DNA of 5,607 nt, taken from an uncultured euryarchaeote. Lineage in GTDB: Archaea > Thermoplasmatota > Poseidoniia > Poseidoniales > Poseidoniaceae. A program made the translations under genes and the position numbers. A model generated the notes under the pieces. It was not told the origin of the DNA. It saw only the letters and a list, made by a program, of their open reading frames with translations, and did no database searches. The stretch is from positions 1 to 5,607 of the forward strand of contig CALCOQ010000211.1 of assembly GCA_937897005.1 (NCBI GenBank), written 5' to 3'. Positions 1-5,173 of this stretch are shown here, one piece after another. How positions within the stretch are numbered: position 1 is the first letter of the stretch; each line of letters starts with the position of its first letter.

Positions 1-376
1 CCACTTCCTTCAGACTCCACAGCAGGGCGGTTCCAGACATCGAGACACAGATGAGGAGAACAAAGGCTACCGCAATGCGACGATTTGGAGCAGTAGCCAT
101 CGCCACGGCTCGGCTGCTCTTGGCAGATTCTGAGATACTCTTCTTCTTGCCATATTTCCCTTCCTCCTCAGGTGGAGGTGGGGGAACCGCTGTAGTTTCT
201 TCTTCACTTGGAGGTGGAGGCGGCACCGCAGTCTCCTGCTGTGCTCCTTGGGCGTTCGGATCCGGCCTTGAGCGCGTTGGGAGTGCCATTCCACAGGCTT
301 GGCACGACCATTCTCTGGTCTGCATATCGAGAAATGGAACCGAAGGTGAACAATTGCAGATATCTTGCTTTGACAT
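1..376 (-). CDS. Partial membrane-anchored Cys-rich (zinc-ribbon-like) protein, C-terminus beyond left edge
   Basis: Reading the minus strand from ATG at 376 (or ATG at 382, two codons earlier) gives an open frame of 125 codons to the window edge. It starts MSKQDICNC and has cysteines at residues 7, 9, 25 and 28 (CNC ... CQACG), which resembles a small zinc-binding knuckle pair. Residues about 49-72 are a low-complexity linker made of two copies of TAVPPPPP followed by EEE. A Lys/Arg/Ser-rich stretch (73-100) follows, then a hydrophobic segment at about 101-119 (IAVAFVLLICVSMSG...) that looks like a single membrane helix. The positive charge before the helix suggests a cytoplasmic N-terminus with the missing C-terminal part outside; that is inference. 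The in-frame upstream stop (TGA at about 433-431) limits the start. The gene is divergent from the aconitase X gene. I do not recognise the family, and the function is unknown. Confidence 0.72.
   Translation of the reverse strand, partial: MSKQDICNCSPSVPFLDMQTREWSCQACGMALPTRSRPDPNAQGAQQETAVPPPPPSEEETTAVPPPPPEEEGKYGKKKSISESAKSSRAVAMATAPNRRIAVAFVLLICVSMSGTALLWSLKEV
161..232 (-). repeat. Tandem direct repeat encoding Pro/Glu linker
   Basis: Two adjacent units, 194-232 (39 bases) and 161-193 (33 bases), each encode TAVPPPPP followed by an acidic EEE block; the first also carries Ser and Thr. The repeat keeps the reading frame of the partial minus-strand gene. The two units differ at synonymous positions, so this is not a very recent copy. 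The product is expected to be an extended, unstructured spacer between the Cys-rich head and the membrane helix. Confidence 0.75.
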
Positions 377-382
377 ACACAT

Positions 383-444
383 CTGAGTGCCGTCAACCAA
401 TATCAAGACTGCTGGTGAGAACAGAATATCTCAGGCAAGGACTC
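383..444. promoter_or_regulatory. Short divergent intergenic region
   Basis: About 60 bases separate the minus-strand start (382/376) from the preferred plus-strand aconitase X start (445/448), so both promoters must lie here or extend into the opposing genes. Weak A/T-rich candidates are CAATATCAAG near 398-407 and AGAATATCTC near 422-431. Neither is a convincing archaeal TATA box. AAGGA at 437-441 lies 6 bases before the ATG at 448 and could be its ribosome binding site. Confidence 0.35.
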
Positions 445-2211
445 ATGATGTGGCCCCTGTTCTCAAGGCTCGTGGAGACTCCAGATGCTTTGTTGAGCAT
501 GCTTTCTGGTGAGCATGGCGAAACCAGACGCAAAGCGGCCAGTCTAGTGGTTGATCTGGCCCATACCGCAGCCGCAGAAGGTTTCGTTGAAGTCGATAAT
601 TCCCATGTCAGCGGAGTATCAGTTCTTACAGGAGGGCTTGGATTGAGGCGTTTCTTGGCAGATATCTCAGGGGATGGCGAAGTTGCCATCCCGACCACCT
701 TGAATTCAGCAGGATGCGACCGTGAGAAGATGGAGGAAATGGGGGTGGATTATCCTGATTTCCTTGAACAACAGTTTGAGATCATCCAGGCCTACGAACA
801 GCTTGGAGTTGAAGCGACACTATCCTGCACACCATATGACCGCGGAATCTCTCATCCTGAAGGTATTGCTTCGTGGGCAGAATCCAACGCCGTATGCTTC
901 TCCAATTCTTGGACCTCATTGGTCACCAACAGAGAATCCGGACTCTCTGCTCTCGCCACGGCATTGACCGGGTATGCGCCGCGTTGGGGTTTACATCTGG
1001 TTGAGAACAGAATTCCGAACATCATGGTCAGAGTCGAGTGCGAACTGCCTGAAGCATCGGATTGGTCGGTGTTGGGAGATTGGATAGGCTCACAGGTCTC
1101 CAGTGAATGGGAACTGCCATTTGGACCGATGCCCTATATTGAAGGGCTTGCCATCGATGCTACTTTCGAGCAACGCAAGGCGTTGACTGCAGCGGCTGCC
1201 AATCATGGTTGCCCGATGTTATGGGCCAGAGGATTGAGTGTACAACCCGAAGCCATGGACCTGCAAGGGGAATTGGTCTTCACGGAGAGTGACCTTTCGG
1301 CCAGATATTCGCAATTGGCACCGAAGGGAAGGGTAGACCTGGTGGTCATCGGATGTCCGCAAGCCAGTCTGGGAGAGGTGAGAGCGACAGCAGCAGCGGT
1401 TCGCTGCCAGATGGAGATTGGTCGAAGGATAGCCGATCATCGGTTATGGGTATTCACCAGTTCAGAGATCTTTGAATTGGCAGCAGCGGATGGTTCTGTG
1501 GACCTGCTGGAGGAAGCAGGCGCTCTGGTGCTGAAGGACACCTGTCCCGAGGTGACTCCATACAACCGTACTCGCTACAATCATCTGTTGACCAATTCCA
1601 TGAAGGCGGAGCATTATCTGACCAGTGGTTTGAACAATATGCCAACGAGTGTGGCGAGGCTGGAGGAATGTGTCGCTCATGCTTTCGATCCTTCACTGGC
1701 AGAAGATGAGGTCGAGGACGAGGTCGCAGTACATGGCACAACCTCAAAGCCACTGCACCGTAGTTTCAAGACTCCACAACAGGGTGAGTTATCGCTTCAA
1801 GGACGGGGACTTTCCAGTCAGGAATCCTGGAGGGTCAGCGATAAGGCGTTGGTCAGTGATGTTGCACTCACCTTCCTAGGCTATGTGAATCGTGAAACAG
1901 GAGTCATCGAGGAGCCGGGACACCCTCTGGATGGAGAGGCATTGGAAGGACGCATCGTCATTTTTCCGAAGGGTTCTGGGTCAACGGTAGCACCCTATGT
2001 CCTGATGGGGCTGGAGTATTCAGGTGTTGGACCAAAGGCTGTTGTGAATCGTGATGTCTGCACCTTGACCATGCCGGCCTGTTCGTTGCTAAGTATACCA
2101 TATGCACATTCTTTCGATGATGACCCTTGCTTGATGGTGAATGATGGAGATGAAGTCGAAATGAGACTTGAGAACGGAATCGTGACCTTGAGTGTACTCG
2201 ATAGGGTTTGA
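445..2211 (+). CDS. acnX: Aconitase X family dehydratase, catalytic and swivel domains fused
   Basis: The product is about 588 residues from ATG 445 (ATG 448 is equally possible). Residues about 14-415 match the aconitase X catalytic domain (DUF521). Visible motifs are LSGEHGE near the N-terminus, DNSHVSGVS, PTTLN, SCTPYDRG, an ESNAV-to-NS stretch, GCPQASLGEV, KDTCPEV and a TNSMKAEHY stretch. C128, C304 and C367 sit in the motifs expected to hold the iron-sulfur cluster. After a linker (about 416-470, acidic at first), residues about 472-588 match the swivel domain (DUF126), with HPLDGEALEG and GSGST; S513 is the likely catalytic serine. In many archaea the two domains are separate genes forming phosphomevalonate dehydratase of the mevalonate pathway. 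Other family members dehydrate cis-3-hydroxy-L-proline, and the substrate cannot be decided here. The frame stays open upstream to ATG 208, but that extension lies antisense to the divergent gene and precedes the family's normal N-terminus. The SDR gene follows after 24 bases, probably co-transcribed. Confidence 0.9.
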   Translation: MMWPLFSRLVETPDALLSMLSGEHGETRRKAASLVVDLAHTAAAEGFVEVDNSHVSGVSVLTGGLGLRRFLADISGDGEVAIPTTLNSAGCDREKMEEMGVDYPDFLEQQFEIIQAYEQLGVEATLSCTPYDRGISHPEGIASWAESNAVCFSNSWTSLVTNRESGLSALATALTGYAPRWGLHLVENRIPNIMVRVECELPEASDWSVLGDWIGSQVSSEWELPFGPMPYIEGLAIDATFEQRKALTAAAANHGCPMLWARGLSVQPEAMDLQGELVFTESDLSARYSQLAPKGRVDLVVIGCPQASLGEVRATAAAVRCQMEIGRRIADHRLWVFTSSEIFELAAADGSVDLLEEAGALVLKDTCPEVTPYNRTRYNHLLTNSMKAEHYLTSGLNNMPTSVARLEECVAHAFDPSLAEDEVEDEVAVHGTTSKPLHRSFKTPQQGELSLQGRGLSSQESWRVSDKALVSDVALTFLGYVNRETGVIEEPGHPLDGEALEGRIVIFPKGSGSTVAPYVLMGLEYSGVGPKAVVNRDVCTLTMPACSLLSIPYAHSFDDDPCLMVNDGDEVEMRLENGIVTLSVLDRV

Positions 2212-2222
2212 TGAACCAAGGC

Positions 2223-2228
2223 GGGGTG
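2223..2228 (+). promoter_or_regulatory. Ribosome binding site of the SDR gene
   Basis: GGGGTG lies 7 bases upstream of the ATG at 2236, in the 24-base gap after the aconitase X stop. It resembles the archaeal GGAGGTG-type Shine-Dalgarno sequence and supports this start. Confidence 0.5.
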
Positions 2229-2235
2229 CGGTGGT

Positions 2236-3228
2236 ATGGCGCGGGTCGTGGTCACCGGAGGTGCTGGTTTTCTTGGCAGTCATCTGGTTGAGGAATTGTT
2301 GGCCAGAAGTCACGCTGTGGTTGCGGTTGATGACCTGTTTCGTGGTAAGCAGAAACACCTCAATGATTGCAAGGGTAGTCCAGATTTCCATTTCCTCAAG
2401 GGAGATTGTGCAGACTTGGCGGTGTTGAGAAAGGCGGTGGAGTTGATCGATGGCGTGGATGTCATCTACCATCTGGCAGCTGTCAACGGAACACGCTGGT
2501 TTCACGAGCGAGCAGATATGGTCATCGATGTCAATGTCAACACCACCATCGCTGCAGTGGCTCTGGCCGCGGAGAATACCTGCCGACTGGTGTTCGCCTC
2601 ATCCCCCGAGGCTCTAGGTGTGATCGACGAGCAACCTATGGGAGTCTCGATGGACTCGCTGTTCGAGGATGCTGCTAAGCATCAGAGACATAGTTACGGT
2701 GCCAGCAAGTACATCGGCGAGGTCCTGATCCAGCATGCTGTCAGGGCCAAGGACATGGATTGTCGAATCGTACGTCCTTTCAATGCCTATGGAGGACGTT
2801 GCCCGAGCAATGAATATGGGCAGGTCATCTCGATCTTCATGGATGCTGCTGCAACAGGTAGGGCGATTAAGATTCATGGTGATGGCAGTCAAACCAGATC
2901 CTTCACCTGGGTTGGTGACGTGACTGAGGCATTCCTGTTGGCTGGCTTTACTGAAAATTCGCTCAAAGACGGCTCAAAATTATCCGGTGCTGCATGGAAC
3001 ATTGGCTGGCCTGAAGAAACCAGCATTGCAGAATTAGCAGAGATGGTCATGGAGATCAGCGGCAAGGAGGTTGGAATTGAACACCACAAGGGGTATCCTG
3101 GAGACAGTGAACGACGTTGTCCAGATATCACTGCAGCCGAACAACAACTTGGTTGGCGACCATGGACTGACTTACGGGAAGGCCTGTTGAGGACATGGCA
3201 AGCGATCGATATGCGAATCAATGGATGA
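2236..3228 (+). CDS. NAD-dependent epimerase/dehydratase (extended SDR, sugar-nucleotide type)
   Basis: This 330-residue protein is the usual length for an extended short-chain dehydrogenase/reductase. The Rossmann motif TGGAGFLGS is at residues 7-15, with acidic D32-D33 at the end of the second strand, consistent with NAD over NADP. GDCADL (56-61) and HLAA (79-82) are further cofactor-site motifs. Catalytic S122/S123 and the Y154-x3-K158 pair (YGASK) are present, followed by RPFNAYG (180-186) and a GDGSQTRSF sugar-nucleotide signature. Family members interconvert or dehydrate UDP- or dTDP-sugars in the cytoplasm for surface polysaccharide or glycoprotein synthesis; close kinds are UDP-glucose 4-epimerase, dTDP-glucose 4,6-dehydratase and UDP-glucuronate decarboxylase. 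Substrate is not resolved. The motif after the catalytic serines reads SSPEALG where many relatives have SS-x-E-V-Y-G. GGGGTG at 2223-2228, 7 bases before the ATG, is a plausible ribosome binding site. The 3' end overlaps the convergent flavoprotein gene by 11 bases. Confidence 0.88.
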   Translation: MARVVVTGGAGFLGSHLVEELLARSHAVVAVDDLFRGKQKHLNDCKGSPDFHFLKGDCADLAVLRKAVELIDGVDVIYHLAAVNGTRWFHERADMVIDVNVNTTIAAVALAAENTCRLVFASSPEALGVIDEQPMGVSMDSLFEDAAKHQRHSYGASKYIGEVLIQHAVRAKDMDCRIVRPFNAYGGRCPSNEYGQVISIFMDAAATGRAIKIHGDGSQTRSFTWVGDVTEAFLLAGFTENSLKDGSKLSGAAWNIGWPEETSIAELAEMVMEISGKEVGIEHHKGYPGDSERRCPDITAAEQQLGWRPWTDLREGLLRTWQAIDMRING

Positions 3229-4027
3229 GATGACTCCAGTCATCATCACTGGGATGCAGATGGCACCATCCATGCTGGTAGAGAGTCTCTGTTCTGCCTC
3301 CGTTCAGCAGGGCTTTGCCAAGGTTCTCAGGAACGTGAACCATCCTCAGCGCAAGGACACATAGCGTCGCCACAGCCCCAGGCAGTGGATGTTCATCCAC
3401 CAGTTCACATTTCAATGAGGCGATGGCTCCCGGTAACAGTGGAGGTTTGATGCCTATGAGTTCCCATTCTGAGTCTTCCTTTGGTAGTGGTTTTGCAGCC
3501 GCTTCAGCCACAACAGTCGCCTCCAGAGTGGCAGGTAGAAGATGCAGTGTGATGCTTCCGTTCTGTCGCAGGTTGAGCAGAGTATCTCGTGGCCTGCCAT
3601 TCAGATCCTGAGACAAGGAACATGTGAGCAGAGCCGGACTGTTCGAGGCTACTGTGACTGTGGAAAGCAAAGAGAGGTTGTGGATGCCATCATCACTGCA
3701 GGTAGCGGCGACAAAAACAGGTCTTGGACCTACCAATCCATCAAGTAACATCGCTCTTTGCTGGTGCTTGAGTGCAGCCGGTTCCAACTCTGTCATCTCA
3801 ACAGTTCCTCTTTCCTTTTGGGAGGGTTCGATGATTCCGCCCAAGAACCATTCATCCAGTTCACCTTTTTCAATCTCAGTGATCGAGAAGGCCGTGAAAT
3901 CCCGATAAGCCTGCCAACGAGGAATCTCTTCTAGGTCACCACGTTCTCTCTTGCGCAGGATCGATGCATCAGAGTATTCCACACACCTCTTGAGGAAATC
4001 GACCACGATGTTCTTCTCTTCATCCAT
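3218..4027 (-). CDS. Flavin reductase-like FMN-binding split-barrel protein with extra N-terminal module
   Basis: The protein is 269 residues. Residues about 92-250 look like the flavin reductase-like split barrel (FMN-binding). The signature VGPRPVFVAATCSDDG is at about 99-114, followed by HNLSLLSTV and the NGRPRDTLLNLRQNG segment (143-157), where relatives carry a K/R-D-T motif and FMN phosphate contacts. ECxL-like KCELVDEHPLPG (206-217) and a GRTETLYQHG stretch near the end also fit. Such proteins bind FMN and act as flavin reductases or NAD(P)H-FMN oxidoreductases; the actual substrate is unknown. Residues 1-75 are a separate, charged, probably helical module (VEYSDASILRKRERG, EEIPRWQAYRDFTAF, EKGELDEWF) that I do not recognise. 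A strong AGGAGG site precedes the ATG. It is the last gene of a three-gene operon, overlapping the acyltransferase gene by 8 bases and the convergent SDR gene by 11. Confidence 0.78.
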   Translation of the reverse strand: MDEEKNIVVDFLKRCVEYSDASILRKRERGDLEEIPRWQAYRDFTAFSITEIEKGELDEWFLGGIIEPSQKERGTVEMTELEPAALKHQQRAMLLDGLVGPRPVFVAATCSDDGIHNLSLLSTVTVASNSPALLTCSLSQDLNGRPRDTLLNLRQNGSITLHLLPATLEATVVAEAAAKPLPKEDSEWELIGIKPPLLPGAIASLKCELVDEHPLPGAVATLCVLALRMVHVPENLGKALLNGGRTETLYQHGWCHLHPSDDDWSHLIH

Positions 4028-4529
4028 CTCCTGTCCTCCTTGCCTCGTATTCCTGTCGACTCATCAAGTAGGTTGCGGGAACTCCTCCCCACACTTCATC
4101 AGCGGGAACATCACTGGTCGCTGTTGCTCCAGCGGCGATCACGGCGCCTCTGCCAATGGCCACGCCTGCAACCACAGTAGAGCCGCCCCCGATGACGACT
4201 TCATCAGAGATGGAGACTGGTTTCCAAAGACGTGAATCTCCGGAAGGCGGATGTCTATCGTTGAGGATGGTTGCATTTGGGCCGATGAATACTCCCGCAC
4301 CTATGATGCTGTTATCAGCGATGTATGCACCACCCTGGATTCTACAACCATCTCCTATTGTCACTCCTCTGCCGATATGGACCAGTGCACCGATGGAACA
4401 TTCCTTTCCAATCATGCTCTCGCTACCAATATGGCAGGGCCACCAAGCCACTGAATCGTCACCCAGTTCAATCCTCTTTCCTTGGACCGGTGGTTCTGAT
4501 GATGGACCGGACATGGATACACCTATCAT
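4020..4529 (-). CDS. Left-handed beta-helix acyl/acetyltransferase (hexapeptide repeat, WbpD/WlbB-like)
   Basis: The protein has 169 residues from ATG 4529, or 164 from ATG 4514. Repeated hexapeptides of the form [I/V/A]-G-x4 run from about residue 33 to 140 (CHIGSESMIGKECSIGALVHIG and onward), which fold as a left-handed beta helix and act as a trimer. The stretch FIGPNATILNDRHPPSGD (81-98) matches the loop of sugar N-acetyltransferases such as WbpD/WlbB, where an N-D pair follows the GP segment. The family end motif appears as VWGGVPATYL (146-155). Likely role: acetyl-CoA-dependent N-acetylation of an amino sugar nucleotide for surface glycans; O-acyl transfer is an alternative. ATG 4529 overlaps the peroxiredoxin stop as ATGA, but GGTG at 4523-4520 lies 5 bases before ATG 4514, so the shorter form may be the main product. 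Confidence 0.85.
   Translation of the reverse strand: MIGVSMSGPSSEPPVQGKRIELGDDSVAWWPCHIGSESMIGKECSIGALVHIGRGVTIGDGCRIQGGAYIADNSIIGAGVFIGPNATILNDRHPPSGDSRLWKPVSISDEVVIGGGSTVVAGVAIGRGAVIAAGATATSDVPADEVWGGVPATYLMSRQEYEARRTGDG
4035..4040 (-). promoter_or_regulatory. Ribosome binding site of the flavoprotein gene
   Basis: AGGAGG on the minus strand lies 7 bases before the ATG at 4027, inside the end of the upstream acyltransferase gene. It is the strongest Shine-Dalgarno sequence in the operon and fixes the start of the unusual N-terminal module, so that module is very likely translated. Confidence 0.75.
4520..4523 (-). promoter_or_regulatory. Possible ribosome binding site supporting the internal start at 4514
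   Basis: Minus-strand GGTG lies 5 bases before the ATG at 4514, which encodes MSGPSSEPP. The upstream ATG at 4529 has no clear site and would depend on coupling to the peroxiredoxin stop. The motif is only four bases, so this is suggestive. Confidence 0.35.
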
Positions 4530-5011
4530 TCAAGTCCAAGTTCCCGAGCAAGTTTGCTGACATGGCCTTTAGCCTTGACATTATAACCCACCCAGATGAG
4601 TTCACCATCAGGATTGATGACGAAGGTTGAACGAGCTGTACCCATGTATGTCCTGCCGTAATTCATCTTCTCTCTCCAGACTCCGAATGCCTGATGCAAT
4701 TCCAGTTCTTCATCCATCAATATTGGAAAGTTTAGGTCGTGATCAGAAATGAACTTGTCATGACTCTTGGCAGAGTCCTTGGAAACACCGAGAACAAAGT
4801 ATCCTGAGTTGCTCAGACGACTCATGTCATTCCTGAAGTCACAGGCCTGAACCGTGCAGCCAGGAGTGTTGTCTTTTGGATAGAAATAGAGGATGACGTG
4901 TTTATCATCTGAATTCATCCTTTCAAGGTCATATTCTGTTCCTGCAGAATCAAAGACGGTGAACTTCGGTGCCTGCATTCCCACTTCCAGAGTAGTTTCC
5001 TCGGTTGCCAT
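4526..5011 (-). CDS. bcp: Thiol peroxidase, Bcp-type peroxiredoxin
   Basis: The 161-residue protein is the normal length for bacterioferritin-comigratory-protein (PrxQ/Bcp) peroxiredoxins. The signature YPKDNTPGCTVQACDFR places T49, the peroxidatic C52 and a resolving C57 five residues later. This spacing is typical of the atypical two-cysteine Bcp subgroup that forms an intramolecular disulfide. R127 in GTARSTFVI is the conserved active-site arginine, and WREKMNYGRTYMG is the usual Bcp segment before it. The enzyme reduces hydrogen and organic peroxides in the cytoplasm, using thioredoxin or a similar donor. It is the first gene of the minus-strand operon, which continues with the acyltransferase by an ATGA overlap. 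No ribosome binding site is visible before the ATG, so a short or leaderless transcript is possible. Confidence 0.95.
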   Translation of the reverse strand: MATEETTLEVGMQAPKFTVFDSAGTEYDLERMNSDDKHVILYFYPKDNTPGCTVQACDFRNDMSRLSNSGYFVLGVSKDSAKSHDKFISDHDLNFPILMDEELELHQAFGVWREKMNYGRTYMGTARSTFVINPDGELIWVGYNVKAKGHVSKLARELGLE

Positions 5012-5047
5012 GGTGGGCGCATGAGTTCGGGTATGTCAAGCCTTGTC

Positions 5048-5056
5048 AAAAATATC
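5048..5056 (-). promoter_or_regulatory. Candidate TATA box of the minus-strand operon
   Basis: On the minus strand this reads GATATTTTT, within TTGATATTTTTGAC. It lies about 37-45 bases before the peroxiredoxin ATG. An archaeal start site about 26 bases downstream would give a leader of roughly 15 bases. The match is only A/T content and position, with no clear upstream purine BRE. Confidence 0.35.
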
Positions 5057-5066
5057 AACTGATTAC

Positions 5067-5083
5067 TTATGCATAATGCATTA
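5067..5083. repeat. Two overlapping ATGCAT palindromes, candidate operator
   Basis: TTATGCATAA (5067-5076) and TAATGCATTA (5074-5083) are each perfect ten-base palindromes sharing three bases. The ATGCA core begins at 5069, 5076 and again, as ATGCAA, at 5090, so the copies are spaced 7 and 14 bases apart. The position between two divergent transcription units, just upstream of the peroxiredoxin TATA-like element, fits a binding site for a dimeric regulator. Function is inferred. Confidence 0.45.
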
Positions 5084-5115
5084 GACATGATGCAAAAAGG
5101 GTTATTTTGGCCATT

Positions 5116-5159
5116 TGACGTAAAAGGGTTCATAATCCCGCGGGATTCTAACCACGTCA
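5116..5159. repeat. Long imperfect inverted repeat before the right-hand gene
   Basis: The centre AATCCCGCGGGATT (5134-5147) is a perfect 14-base palindrome. It is flanked by GGTT on the left (5127-5130) and AACC on the right (5150-5153), and more widely by TGACGT (5116-5121) and ACGTCA (5154-5159). The arms are not evenly spaced, with 12 bases on the left and 6 on the right between the outer arms and the core. It could be a bound operator covering the promoter, or an RNA hairpin just upstream of the ribosome binding site. No T-tract follows, so a terminator is unlikely. Confidence 0.6.
5123..5136 (+). promoter_or_regulatory. Weak candidate BRE/TATA for the right-hand gene
   Basis: AAAAG followed by GGTTCATAAT could be a BRE plus a poor TATA element. 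Transcription would then start near 5158 and give a leader of about 16 bases containing the GGAGG site. It overlaps the left half of the inverted repeat. The TATA match is poor. Confidence 0.25.
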
Positions 5160-5163
5160 TGGC

Positions 5164-5168
5164 GGAGG
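5164..5168 (+). promoter_or_regulatory. Ribosome binding site deciding the start at 5174
   Basis: GGAGG ends 5 bases before the ATG at 5174 (MSRRMRKIL). The in-frame ATG at 5159 would put this site inside the coding region and has none of its own, so 5174 is preferred. Confidence 0.65.
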
Positions 5169-5173
5169 CTCGG

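Larger units (their letters stand above)
5012..5158. promoter_or_regulatory. Divergent intergenic control region
   Basis: This is the largest gap in the window. It separates the peroxiredoxin operon from the right-hand gene and is more A/T-rich than the surrounding genes in its middle part. It holds the TATA-like element, the ATGCAT palindromes and the long inverted repeat listed separately. No small gene or structured RNA beyond the dyads is evident. Confidence 0.6.

Noticed and set aside
67..396. Complete minus-strand open frame of 109 codons
   Set aside because: It is a different frame over the Cys-rich gene. Its product is Arg/His-rich with no domain pattern, while the neighbouring frame has cysteine motifs, a regular linker repeat and a membrane helix.
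208..444. N-terminal extension of aconitase X from ATG 208 or 334
   Set aside because: It precedes the family's normal N-terminus and lies largely antisense to the Cys-rich membrane protein, whose residue pattern is far more protein-like.
2089..2505. Minus-strand open frame of 138 codons over the aconitase X/SDR junction
   Set aside because: It is antisense to two clearly identified genes, spans their junction, and shows no recognisable domain.
4156..4560. Plus-strand open frame of 134 codons opposite the beta-helix acyltransferase
   Set aside because: It is a mirror of the hexapeptide repeats; its Pro/Met/Ser periodicity is the antisense image of the I-G-x4 codons.
5126..5139. tRNA T-arm-like string GGGTTCATAATCCC
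   Set aside because: The stem does not extend to five pairs, and no anticodon arm, D arm or acceptor stem is found around it. It is better explained as part of the inverted repeat.
5069..5173. N-terminal extension of the right-hand protein from ATG 5069 or 5159
   Set aside because: It would translate the palindromes and the inverted repeat. The GGAGG site 5 bases before ATG 5174 supports the shorter form; 5159 remains possible.
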